A DNA stretch of 64,000 nt from Xanthostigma xanthostigma (lineage: Eukaryota > Arthropoda > Insecta > Raphidioptera > Raphidiidae): the NCBI GenBank assembly GCA_963575645.1, contig OY754468.1, positions 50,169,665 through 50,233,664 on the forward strand, in the 5' to 3' direction. Below the pieces are notes generated by a model. That model worked only from the letters and a program-made list of their open reading frames with translations. It was not told where the DNA came from and made no database searches. Positions within the stretch are counted from its first letter, which is position 1; every line of letters begins with the position of its first letter. Positions 1 through 9,968 of the stretch are shown here, in pieces. The position numbers were made by a program, and so were the translations under genes.

Positions 1-2480
1 CAATCTTGTTACGTGGGCACTTGAACAAACCAACATGGCGTCATTCTGCTCAGTCAGACAAGAGACACGTTTTGCTCTGTGTTTATATTCGAACTGCCAC
101 TGCGCGCGCACCAGATCTATACACAAAATAAGCTTGAAAAATAGTCTCGTGTGAAGCGAGCACCTAGAAAAATAATAGCGCTAGAAAAATAATAGCCAAA
201 TCTAGAAGCGTTTCTAGCCTCGTGTACAGCGGCCGTAAGATAACGTCACGGCCTTGATAACTTTTCTCCCCATTAATTTTAGGGTTCCCAGAATGCAATT
301 ACGCGACCGTGATAGCTGATCTGTTGACAAGGTTATATAAGAAACGATACATTTTTCTGACTGTATATATGCTTACAAAAATATTTTTTGGCAGTAGTCT
401 TTTTTGTTGTTCTATTATTAGCTTTAACGCGTGACTGTTTTCAAAGATAAATTTGAGTCTTGAGTAAATTTGATAAAACTTTGTCAATATTAACGTGGAA
501 ATGGTGTTTCAACAAATTAGATAAGACATTTTTAGTGACAGGTTGGCGTTCAGAACAAATAAAGGAGCGTGCAAATATATGAAGAATATACATATCAGTG
601 GCAATAAATAGTTCCTGGTAATGTTTGTATTCTCGGATAATTATATATTATTATAATAGTGAAAAGAAATTGTATAGATATCTAAAGGATTAAATTTCGT
701 TTTGTTTCGAGATAAAAACGTGTTTAAAATAGAATATCCTATTTCAGATTATCTGGCCGATATAAATATTGTTTGCTGTTTAAGTGAAATTTTTAATTAG
801 TCTACTGAGTGACGTATTTTTCATATCTTAACGTGCAAAGGGCTGCAAAAAGCAATTCTTCGAATAATTAGTAATAGCAAAGAAATGAAAAATGTATTAT
901 AATTATTATTATGAATATACATTTTTCCATTTTATGTTACATTTAATATCATTCTATCTTTTGTAAAATATTTCTTTGCCGATAATTTATGTTGTAATGT
1001 TTTGTAATTCTGGATATAAAATGAATATTATAGCACATCTCTATTTTATACCTGCTGTATACTATGTGTGTGTGTTGGTGTATCAACACATGTAATAATA
1101 TGTATGTCACTATAGAAAAAGAGGTATATGATAATTCGGTTCTCTTTGTCAATCCTTCTCCCATGCGTAAAAGATAGAGAGAGAGCATTCAATTCTCATA
1201 GACCACAATATATTAGTTGTACTATTATTATGAATGGAATGTTTCAAAATGTTTCCTCACCACACGCCGCAAAATACAGCTTCCCCTCTGAGATCGGCAA
1301 ACGGGCTCTTAACCATGAAAAGGAGTAAAAGAAGTATCCTTTCTTATAGTTTAAATTTAATAAACTAGAAATTAAAATAATCAAATATCGTGGTAACTAA
1401 ACCATCGAGGAGTAGACTTAATTTCCCAAAAAAAAAATATTTTTTATTTTTTTAAAGTTTGCGATTAAGTGAGTCGATTCATATTTTCAATTTACAATTT
1501 TTTTAATAATAAACTAAAAATCCATTTCATACTTTTTTAATGGTTTTCAAATGATTAGAAAATTGCGAGTTGGGGACATTACTATAAATATTAAAAATGG
1601 AAGATTCAACATTACATTTGGCCTAAACTACGCCCATATGTCAAATCCCGACATAAAAGATGTGACTCATCATTATAGTACGGGTCGTTTAATGAAGCGG
1701 CAAACCAATGAAACGAGTCCATTGCATAAAATCTATGAATGACTAACTTCTTAAATTTGCAACATGCAGTATTAATTATTACTTAATCACAAAAAAAAAC
1801 AGCATTATATGTGAACTTTAATTTGAATGTGATCATCTGTCCAATTTCAAATGTTATTTTTAAATTCAAAGTTAACATTTGTGCAAAGTTTGACAGCTAA
1901 TTGCATTGGCTATAAGATTTGTGCAATATCGCTGGGAGGAATTCTAATACAAATCGATAACCGCTGGTTTTATATGCCAGTTCAGGTGAATTTTGTGTAA
2001 ACAAAATATTTGATCTAGAAATTTTATGAATGTCGTCTATATCTACCCTTTTTATTTAAAGAAAAAAGCAGGTTGAAATATTTATATAGTTGTGTCTATT
2101 TGTTGTTTTTGAATCTACTTCAGATTTGCAGATGGTAGCATTTTCAATAGAAAATCGCCTGTTTTATGGGGTAACTTGAATAACATTGATAGTGGTTTGT
2201 TACCAAGGGAATAAAAACGCGACTTGTACTGTCGAGGTCGTCGGGATAGCGTTGTCTTTATATGACGTCCAAGAAGCCATGTACAGACAACGTGGAAACA
2301 CCTATACTGTGGAACTAATAGTTCGCGAGAGCTCGCAATCGACAGTAAAGTTTGAAAATTCTTTATCGACTGCGACTACGTCGGTTCTATTAAAATATTG
2401 TTCAACTATTTTTTTCATACATTATATTCACGAAATTCGCCCCGTGTACCAAATTTTAGCTTTTATAAATGACTGGCTTA
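1..2480. other. Upstream tribbles intron, no gene recognised
   Basis: AT-rich sequence with no conserved coding segment. The first 250 bases are more GC-rich and hold two copies of a 16-base direct repeat (164-179 and 181-196). A 101-codon open frame at 2186-2491 (+) lies in a locally GC-richer patch, but its translation matches no family I know and its last third is low complexity. It may be an old transposon fragment. Confidence 0.5.
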
Positions 2481-2486
2481 GCCCAA

Positions 2487-2700
2487 ATTAATAGATCGCA
2501 ACCGTTTTTTCGGCGACTTACGTTGCAAAATTGATCTTCACAAAAAGCGCTTTTATTTTAACGCGACAATATATAGCCTATGTCCATCCTGAAGGTCCAT
2601 TTTAAATATTGGTGAAAATTTTTTTGAAATCGGATGAGTAGTTTCGGAGATTACCTCCTACATATAAACTTACACACTTTGCCCCTTTACAATATTACTA
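2487..2700 (-). mobile_element. Helitron-like repeat fragment
   Basis: The text TTCGGCGACTTACGTTGCAA followed by a 'tatagcctatg...catcctgaaggtcc' block and 'tttcggagattacctcc' is shared with the copies at 22360-23175 and 49323-49530. The 3' terminus with the CTAG hairpin is missing here, so this is a truncated copy. Confidence 0.6.
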
Positions 2701-3368
2701 GAGTGACCTGTGCGAATTATTCGCACTAAATAAGTATAATAATTATCACTTTACAAAATTATTTTTTAAATATGATTGCAGTTATTCAATTCGTTTCTAA
2801 TTTTGCACACTGCTTATAACGTTCTTCTTTCTGCTGTATTACAATATGAAGCTCAGATGACAGATCGAAGAAATATTTTACTAAAATTGTCATATAGAGG
2901 CGCAAGTAGCAAAAGCGTTGAGCTAAGTCGTCAGATGGCAGACGTTGTTCAGCGTTGCTGTATTGTGTCGTAATGTAATTTTAATAATTAATTAATTTAC
3001 AAAAACAAAAGCAATAACAAATTTTTCAGTTGTCGATGTCAGTAGAGCAAGCAATTATCTGTAAAATGGTATATAATTTATGTGGAGAAATTGTGAGGTT
3101 TTTTAAAAAGGGAGGCAAACATCTTTAACCTTAGCGTATTAATATATATGATTATAGATTATTTTTTTTATATGTTTTAAAGCGCCCCGACGTCAGGTCT
3201 CCCAACCGGTGACTTGCTGACTGTAGTATATTATTTATTTACACCCTAAATACTATCTAATCGCAAAATATTTATACGTTTATTAAAAAAATTGCGATTT
3301 TGTTCGCATGTCTATATCTCAATGTGATGTGAATTTCAAAGATAAAGATGTCTGATGATGAATAAATA

Positions 3369-3515
3369 GTTGAGTTTGGTGTAACGGTTAGCGTGCTGGC
3401 CTTTGGGTCAAAACTGTCGTGGGTTCGAATCCCACCTTCGCTGTGATGTCGTTTAATTTAATTTGACACTAACGACCTTAATTGTCGAGCATCTGGAATA
3501 TACAAATAAATAAAT
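3369..3515 (+). mobile_element. tRNA-derived SINE
   Basis: A tRNA-like head carries an A box (TGGTGTAACGGTTAGCG) and a B box (GGGTTCGAATCCCA). It does not form a normal tRNA: the region after the B box runs into a non-tRNA body (TGATGTCGTTTAATTTAATTT) and ends in ATTGTCGAGCATCTGGAATA and a short A/T-rich tail. The same 3' tail (TTGTCGAGCGTCTATAATCT) recurs at about 17.91 and 32.45 kb, which marks a dispersed SINE family. Confidence 0.75.
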
Positions 3516-3807
3516 GCATTGAGTATAACCGCCATTGCTTCTTGATTGCTCAACGCTTACGTCACGAATTAGTGTAATTAAAACTCATTTGACGTGGGAC
3601 GTTGTCGACAAAAAAGGAAAACAATTTTCACTTTTCACTGAAATACTAAACATATTTTGACGGTTATTACGTTTTTATTTACGTAATTATTTAACACCTT
3701 GTTGTGATTTTTTTTAGGATTGTTTAAGAGAGTAAAATATTCATGCGTAAATAGGTGGATTGATTATTAGAATAATTTTAATCTACAGTCTTACAAATAA
3801 CATAGGA

Positions 3808-4079
3808 CAGGGGTGGCAAACCTTTCTACACCTACGTGCCATTTTTTTTCAAAAATTGTAGCCATGACGTGCCGACAAACAACCCAAGAAATTTAGTTGA
3901 CAAAAAATGAATCAAACATAGATAAAAATAAAAATTTTGATAAACATTGAGCGCCATGAAACTTTTTCGTATTTGCTATTTAGTGACAGTCAATTGTTTT
4001 TGGTATTTAGCATATTTTTAATTATTTCGATCAATGCCGTGCCGCCTGTGGCACGCGTGCCATAGGTTCGCCAGCCCTG
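3808..4079. mobile_element. hAT-type miniature element
   Basis: Terminal inverted repeats CAGGGGTGGCAAACCT and AGGTTCGCCAGCCCTG. The 8-base flanks ACATAGGA and ATCTAAGA match at 5 of 8 positions, consistent with a decayed hAT target duplication. There is no coding capacity. The interior contains 'gtgcc' blocks typical of these CAGGGGTGGC elements. Confidence 0.7.
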
Positions 4080-4087
4080 ATCTAAGA

Positions 4088-4851
4088 CGTCTGTTTATTG
4101 GTCGTCTATTGCAAACCCCTCGATCCTGATTTTTTATTTGCGAATATAGTACATTGTTAATGCATATTGATATTTTAAAAGTTGATGACCTTTAAAAAAG
4201 AATATATAATTTTGATCTAGACCTACACGATATAATCCGAAACGTGTGATTATGTTAATAAATATTATTCATCTTTCTGAGATTTTTGTGGTGAAAAAAT
4301 GATATTATTTAAACAATGAACCGCATGGTTTTCTCATATCAGTCATGTCGAATCCAAAGTTCTTAATATTTTTGTTTCTTTATATCAACGGATATATAAC
4401 CTCAATATAACATAATAGTGTGCTGTGAATATTTGATTTTCATATATTTCCGCTTTGATTGTCATTACTTTGATCCCATAATTTTTATTCAACTTCCGGT
4501 CGGGATTTCGCATCATTGCTAAACATTATTTAGCTCTTTTCTTCACCACAGAAATCGAACAGACTGACTCCTTGGGTAGTATAAACTAGAAAATAAACAT
4601 CAAATTTTTGTTTTGCACTAACCCCTTTAAAATAGCCGCGTTACATCTCTGTTTGTTTATCATCCACTTTTAGCAGTGATTTTACGAAAAAATGAACTGT
4701 CGAAAATTTTGAAAATGAAGTGAAAACCAGCTATTTTATAGGAACACCATATACCTATATACGGTATACCTCGTCCGTAATGGTGTTACGAGTCGTGGAA
4801 ATGTTCTCGCTGGCGCGCGTTTTAGCACAACTTGTAAACTCATTATTACGA
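4088..4851. other. Intron stretch, nothing recognised
   Basis: AT-rich sequence without terminal repeats, coding frames or tRNA boxes that I could support. Confidence 0.5.
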
Positions 4852-4859
4852 CACTAGGT

Positions 4860-5185
4860 CAGGGGTCGGAAACCTTTAGAGACGGAAGAGCCAAAAGTTC
4901 AATTTTACAAAAATTTCCTAGTTTTTAAAGAGCCACTAAACTTTTTCGTTTCAGTATTATAGTATTTACTTATATAGGTATAATATATATCCGAGGATGA
5001 CACGTAGCGACGGAGGCGGTGCGGGTGAGACGCGAGTGGAAATGGCTCAGAGATAGACATGGTACTCAATCATGGATCGATTGGACGATTTTTAAGGGTT
5101 TATATAATAAAAGAATTATTTTTTTGCGTATGGAACTGTAGAGCCGCAACTTTACATCAAAAGAACCGCAGGTTGCTGACCCCTG
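4860..5185. mobile_element. hAT-type miniature with perfect 8-bp duplication
   Basis: A 326-bp element starting CAGGGGTCGGAAACCT and ending AGGTTGCTGACCCCTG. It is flanked on both sides by the identical 8-mer CACTAGGT (4852-4859 and 5186-5193), the expected hAT target-site duplication. Non-coding; presumably mobilised in trans. Confidence 0.88.
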
Positions 5186-5206
5186 CACTAGGTGTATAAT
5201 CTATAC

Positions 5207-5746
5207 CAGAGGTCCCCTAACTTTATTGTCTTGTAGCCCACTTGCCATGTTTTTCGGTTTTGGATAAAACCCCCTGCTTATCTGATATTGATTTTTTGCA
5301 AAATGCAAATTCATTAATTTCAAATGTATTTTTGACAACTGTGAACTGGTATAGTGCTACGCACTTTGAACGATTTAAAATAACCGTAGTGAAATGTTTA
5401 GTTTTATACCTACATTTATTAATTAGATTCAAATTAAACGAATCAAATTAAAATTTACTTTTTGGTACATAAAATAACTAAGCAAAAAATAAATGCTTTT
5501 AGTGTGAGGGATGAACCTGATGCTTTAATAATAAATTTTCAACATTTGGCATCAATTTAGTTAGATTTAATCTTAAATCTCTTCGGTTAACGATGTCCAG
5601 TTTGTTTCTTTTTTGTTAGGACATTCACTATCGTTGACTCCCATTTTCATTTCATGGACCCCCAATTTTTTTTCCCGCTGACATGGACTCCTTGCAAGTT
5701 GTCGTCGACCCCTGGGGATCGATATAGACCACTTTGGGAATCACTG
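5207..5746. mobile_element. hAT-type miniature ending about 50 bp before the tribbles exon
   Basis: A 540-bp element starting CAGAGGTCCCCTAACTT and ending ACTTTGGGAATCACTG, flanked by the identical 8-mer ATCTATAC (5199-5206 and 5747-5754). Its right end lies 61 bp from the first exon base, so the branch point must sit in 5755-5790 or inside the element. It has open frames on both strands (5223-5451), but they show no transposase motif. Confidence 0.88.
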
Positions 5747-5807
5747 ATCTATACTATTAAAAGTGTGGTGCTGTGTGGAAGTGGAATAAAATAAATTTTG
5801 TTTCCAG

Positions 5808-6097
5808 GTCGTGACGCGCGACTCTCACAGTCTGATAACAGCCCACTATCGGTTGGACGGAGTGCCGCACATGAACCCGCTGCACGAGGTGCTCGTCGGC
5901 GACCGTTACTATTACCTGGTGTTTCCGCGATCTCACGGCGATCTCCATTCTTACGTGCGACAACGACGGCGACTACGCGAGACCGAGGCGCGACGTCTGT
6001 TCCGACAGATGGCCGAGACTGTGCTGACGTGTCACGAGCAGGGCGTCGTCTTGCGAGATCTCAAACTTAGAAAGTTCGTTTTCGCCGATCCACAAAG
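5808..6097 (+). CDS. trib: Tribbles pseudokinase, internal exon
   Basis: A 290-nt exon (96 codons plus two bases) encoding part of the pseudokinase domain of Tribbles, a scaffold that recruits ubiquitin ligases to targets such as String/Cdc25 and C/EBP proteins. Visible landmarks are YRLDGVPHMNPLHEVL, then VFPRSHGDLHSYVR near codons 40-55, then TCHEQGV and LRDLKLRKFVF near codons 77-92. The last replaces the HRD catalytic loop of true kinases and is diagnostic for the family. The acceptor is 'ttttgtttccag' ending at 5807. The donor AAG|GTAAGC begins at 6098 and splits an arginine codon (phase 2), the position where other animal tribbles genes are interrupted as far as I recall. The exon is visibly GC-rich against its AT-rich surroundings. 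Flanking exons were not found, so the introns exceed 5.8 kb and 57.9 kb. Confidence 0.93.
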
Positions 6098-6190
6098 GTA
6101 AGCGCTTTTTTTATTTAATTTGCACTGATTTTTCACTCGGCACTTGGTAGAACATGATTAATAACAAATGGTAAAAACAAAAAAGGGTAA

Positions 6191-6424
6191 AGCACTCCGG
6201 GAGTGCCGGCAGAAGTGAAAACTTGAATATTAACGTCTTACGAATTTTCGATCAGGTCACGTGTCCTGACGCGAGTTTAACATTTTTTACCCATTACAAA
6301 AAAAGTGTACAAAAGTTTTCGTCTTACGAATTTTCGATCAGGTCAGGTGTCCTGACGCGAGTTTAACATTTTTTACCCATTACAAAAAAAGTGTACAACA
6401 CCGCTAAAGAAGTTTTCACTTCAA
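6191..6424 (-). mobile_element. Helentron-like miniature (family H), two-repeat form
   Basis: Read on the minus strand it begins TTGAAGTGAAAACTTC, carries two copies of an 86-bp internal unit (unit starts at 6234 and 6320), then the inverted copy AAGTTTTCACTTC and a terminal hairpin GCACTCCCGGAGTGC. Subterminal inverted repeats, a central short tandem repeat and a 3' hairpin are the layout of Helentron-associated elements such as Drosophila DINE-1. Same length (234 bp) as the copy at 42421-42654. It sits 94 bp downstream of the tribbles exon. Confidence 0.6.
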
Positions 6425-6748
6425 AAACACGTGAAAATTCTACAAAATATCTTCTCTTCTCAACGATCGATTCGAACATTAAGTCCATCATTAGGAGTAC
6501 AGACATGTACTATATATTATATGCCTGTACTCCTGATGATCAGGAGTACAGACATATACTATATAATATATGTCTGTACTCCTGATCATCGGGAGTACAG
6601 ACATATACTATATATATGTTTATACTCCTGATGATCAGGAGTAGACATATACTATTTATATATGTCTGTACTCCTGATGATGAACCTATAATGTCCGAAA
6701 AGATCGTTGAGAAGAGAAAGTATTTTGTAGAATTTTCACGTGTTTTTT
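6423..6748. repeat. Foldback element with four consecutive internal hairpins
   Basis: Outer arms of about 85 bp begin AAAAACACGTGAAAATTCTA and reappear inverted at 6670-6748. Between them lie four self-complementary units built on GGAGTACAGACATATA / TATGTCTGTACTCC around AT-rich centres (about 6492-6532, 6540-6583, 6590-6631 and 6638-6677). The 6391-6876 open frames are by-products of these repeats. It abuts the family-H element. Confidence 0.75.
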
Positions 6749-6749
6749 A

Positions 6750-8339
6750 TTTTTACTATTTGCTTTTTTTTATTTCTCTAGTAGCCATATTCACCGAACC
6801 TATAAGTAGTTATTTATTCGGTTCATTTGTTCTTATCCTCCCAATAAATAGCGATATTTCAATTCACCAAGCATAATTATGTTTACTCCAGGTATAAATA
6901 TAGTCTTATTTCTAGAGTTTAAATTTTTATAAAATAATAATGGCCGCCATTAGATCATAATACCTAACCTATAAGCGTGGAGTATTATATCTACAGTAAC
7001 TTGTTTTTGTGAATTATGTTTATTAATCTTTTGTGAAGTGTATAGTTGTAAAATATTAATGTTGGTGGAATTGTTGTGTGTAATTAGGTTATGATAAAAC
7101 ATTGTTTTATGAAATTTTTTGTTTTGACGTCTACACTAACGCCATCGGTCGGATTTTTTCAGCAAGAATACTAAGGAGTGTAGTGCAGTGTGTATTTATC
7201 CTTCGAATAACTATTTTACCTGATAAATTCCTTGGTGAATTGGAAATAAATATTAATATAACGAATTTTGTTACAAGATTAGTATACCTTCTATTTTTAA
7301 TAGTGTTTGATGAATATGGCCATAGTTTATAAAAACCTGACAAATGGAGTGAAAGGGAGAGAGAGGGGGGGGGAGAGTAACCTTGAAATGCGGGAAGAAT
7401 AAAACAATCACGTTTGTTGTTCAATTGTTTTTGTTTCTAATCATTATGTTGGAATGAATGGGATCGATTATTGTTGATGTGTTGTGAAATTCGATTGTAA
7501 CAATTGTAATATTGAAACTATTTTCTATTGTTCTTGAAAGGGCTCTACCAATTTATTAATTAGTCAATTTTTATTTCATTGAATACGAAACAAAATTGTA
7601 TGGTCTGACATAAGAATTTTTACCTTGGATAACACAAAAACGCTATAATAAATAGGTCTAACAAGTTGTCGGTTGGGCTCAGATTCCAGTTTTTAATTTA
7701 ATCTTAAAATGTCTAGTAGGTACTTGACGGTATTTCTTTGGAAACAGGTGCATTATTTTGATCCTGTTTTTTTTTTTTTGAGTTCGGTGATGAGTAATTC
7801 GAGATTTTTGTCGATTACGGAAATATCTAAAATTGTTTTGAATATTTCTTTTTATCATATTTCGATGAAGTACCAATTAAATGTTGTTAATGAGCGTTAT
7901 TTAAAATACATAAAATTATTAGCAATAAAGATACAAAACAAAAAACTAAGTCAAGGACCGTTAGAATAAAATGGCTATTATATATTTTTAATTTTATTAT
8001 CTATACACATTATACAAATGCAAAATATGTGCATCTTTGATAGTATTTATTGTACGGTATTGTACAAAAGAAAATAGATATTTTTTCGTATAATAAAACA
8101 ATTGGTACCATTTTTATCTTCTATAAATTCAAAGAGTGCTGTATTTTCATTACTTTCTTTTGAAGAATTAAAACCTTTGAAAAATATTGTCCGCTGTTTT
8201 GTTTTTTAAAAACTAGACGGGACCTACGTTAAATTTTGAGTTGGATTTGTCAACGAAATATTTTAATATATTATATAGCAGTGAAATTTTAACAGTATGC
8301 TAAAAAGTAAAAACCATTTGTTTATGTAACAGAGTGTTT
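6750..8339. other. Intron stretch, nothing recognised
   Basis: AT-rich intron. A short GA/G-rich tract lies at 7351-7378. Open frames at 7102-7424 and 7679-7969 are AT-driven and match nothing known. Confidence 0.5.
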
Positions 8340-8500
8340 TTGAAGTGAAAACTTCTTTAGCGGCGTTGTACACTTTTTTTGTAATGGGTAAAAAATGTTA
8401 AACTCGCGTCAGGACACGTGACCTGATCGAAAATTCGTAAGACGGATGGAGAGTAGAGGTAATATTCAAGTTTTCACTTCTGCCGGCACTCCCGGAGTGC
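8340..8500 (+). mobile_element. Helentron-like miniature (family H), single-repeat form
   Basis: Begins TTGAAGTGAAAACTTC and ends AAGTTTTCACTTCTGCCGGC followed by the hairpin ACTCCCGGAGTGC. It contains one copy of the internal unit (GTAATGGGTAAAAAATGTTA ... GATCGAAAATTCGTAAGACG), where the 6.2-kb and 42.4-kb copies have two. Followed by a poly-T tract. Confidence 0.6.
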
Positions 8501-9038
8501 AACCCGTCTTTTTTTTTTTTTTTTGTTTCGCACTACTGTACATAGCGTACAATATTGTATGCAGAAGGCATCTTCGATACAAATAATAGATTATAGAAAA
8601 ACAATAGAACATTAAATTATCATACAATTTAAAATCGTTTAGTGGAATTGCTTGATGATGTTATGATGCTGTAATAAGCGAAATTACAAATGAATTAAAC
8701 ATCGAGGTAAAATTGCTTACGTCGAATTTTTCGGAACATTTTTAATATTTTTTGTAACTCGATTTTCTGTATAGTTTGAGCAAAACGTTTCGTCTCCGCG
8801 CAAATTCCAAATTTAAACTGATTTACATAAAACGACTCAATATTTGAGTCACCTGATTGCTTTTTTCTGCTTGAGCCAAACACACCTGGAGACAGTGCTG
8901 GATTTACCAGGGCGACAGATTCACAAAATGAGGAAAACCTTAATTAATTTTCTTCTATCTTCATAAAACCAAAAATAAATGATTTTTATGCGATATTCAA
9001 GATATGAGTGACTGAAAGTTTAGCGGCCTATAATTAAA
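8501..9038. other. Intron stretch with one unassigned minus-strand frame
   Basis: A 62-codon frame at 8695-8883 (-) includes SNIESFYVNQFKFGICAETK and IQKIELQKIL, which is loosely like the BESS motif of insect MADF/BESS proteins. The resemblance is weak and unsupported by any neighbouring MADF domain. Confidence 0.2.
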
Positions 9039-9256
9039 AAAAATATAGTTTAAAAAAAACTAAAAAACACGCTTTATATCGCACTAAAAAGTAAAAAATA
9101 ATTGTTTTAAAATAAGCTTAAAAAGCGTGGGGCGCTTTGTTCCACATTTTCGTACATCGAGCGCCCAACGCTTTTTAAGCTTATTTTAAAACAATTATTT
9201 TTTACTTTTTAGTGCGATATAAAGCGTGTTTTTTAGTTTTTTTTAAACTATATTTT
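9039..9256. repeat. Large near-perfect palindrome, 89-bp arms
   Basis: Left arm 9039-9128 ends AGCTTAAAAAGCGT. Right arm 9168-9256 starts ACGCTTTTTAAGCT. The spacer is 39 bases. Arms appear essentially identical by eye, implying a recent foldback insertion or strong selection or conversion. The motif 'ataaagcg' at the outer arms reappears in the adjoining tandem repeat. Confidence 0.85.
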
Positions 9257-9275
9257 ATTTTTCACTTTTTAGTTT

Positions 9276-9968
9276 GAGGATCTATAAAAGAATTTATTAA
9301 TCCTGGGGGTCCTAATAAGGATAATGGGAAACTGTTATCAAATTATTGCATTGTCATCGGTCCTTGATACGTATGCAAAGTTTCAAATTAATCTGAGGAT
9401 CTATAAAAGAATTTATTAATCCTGGGGGTCCTAATAAGGATAATGGGAAACTGTTATCAAATTATTGCATTGTCATCGGTCCTTGATACGTATGCAAAGT
9501 TTCAAATTAATCAGACTTCGGGAAATTGGTGAAAATAAAGCGTTTACTACAGAGGATCTATAAAAGAATTTATTAATCCTGGGGGTCCTAATAAGGATAA
9601 TGGGAAACTGTTATCAAATTATTGCATTGTCATCGGTCCTTGATACGTATGCAAAGTTTCAAATTAATCTGAGGATCTATAAAAGAATTTATTAATCCTG
9701 GGGGTCCTAATAAGGATAATGGGAAACTGTTATCAAATTATTGCATTGTCATCGGTCCTTGATACGTATGCAAAGTTTCAAATTAATCAGACTTCGGGAA
9801 ATTGGTGAAAATAAAGCGTTTACTACAGAGGATCTATAAAAGAATTTATTAATCCTGGGGGTCCTAATAAGGATAATGGGAAACTGTTATCAAATTATTG
9901 CATTATCATCGGTCCTTGATACGTATGCAAAGTTTCAAATTAATCAGACTTCGGGAAATTGGTGAAAA
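9276..9968. repeat. Higher-order tandem repeat (119 + 157 bp)
   Basis: Five copies of a block starting GAGGATCTATAAAAGAATTT begin at 9276, 9395, 9552, 9671 and 9828, giving spacings 119, 157, 119, 157. Short units lack the 38-bp end piece 'agacttcggg...tactaca' present in the long ones. The real unit is therefore a 276-bp dimer repeated about 2.5 times. Copies are almost identical; one G/A change is visible in copy 5 ('cattatcatc'). The array ends in 'ttacatacatacatatttac', a typical insect repeat terminus. Confidence 0.9.

Noticed and set aside
2186-2491. 101-codon frame as an exon of a host gene
   Set aside because: No known domain, low-complexity C-terminal third, and it runs into a Helitron-like fragment at its 3' end.
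5757-6070. Other-frame open reading frames (5798-6070 + and 5757-5963 -) over the tribbles exon
   Set aside because: They are shadows of the GC-rich conserved exon; only the 5808-6097 frame matches the pseudokinase and fits the splice sites.
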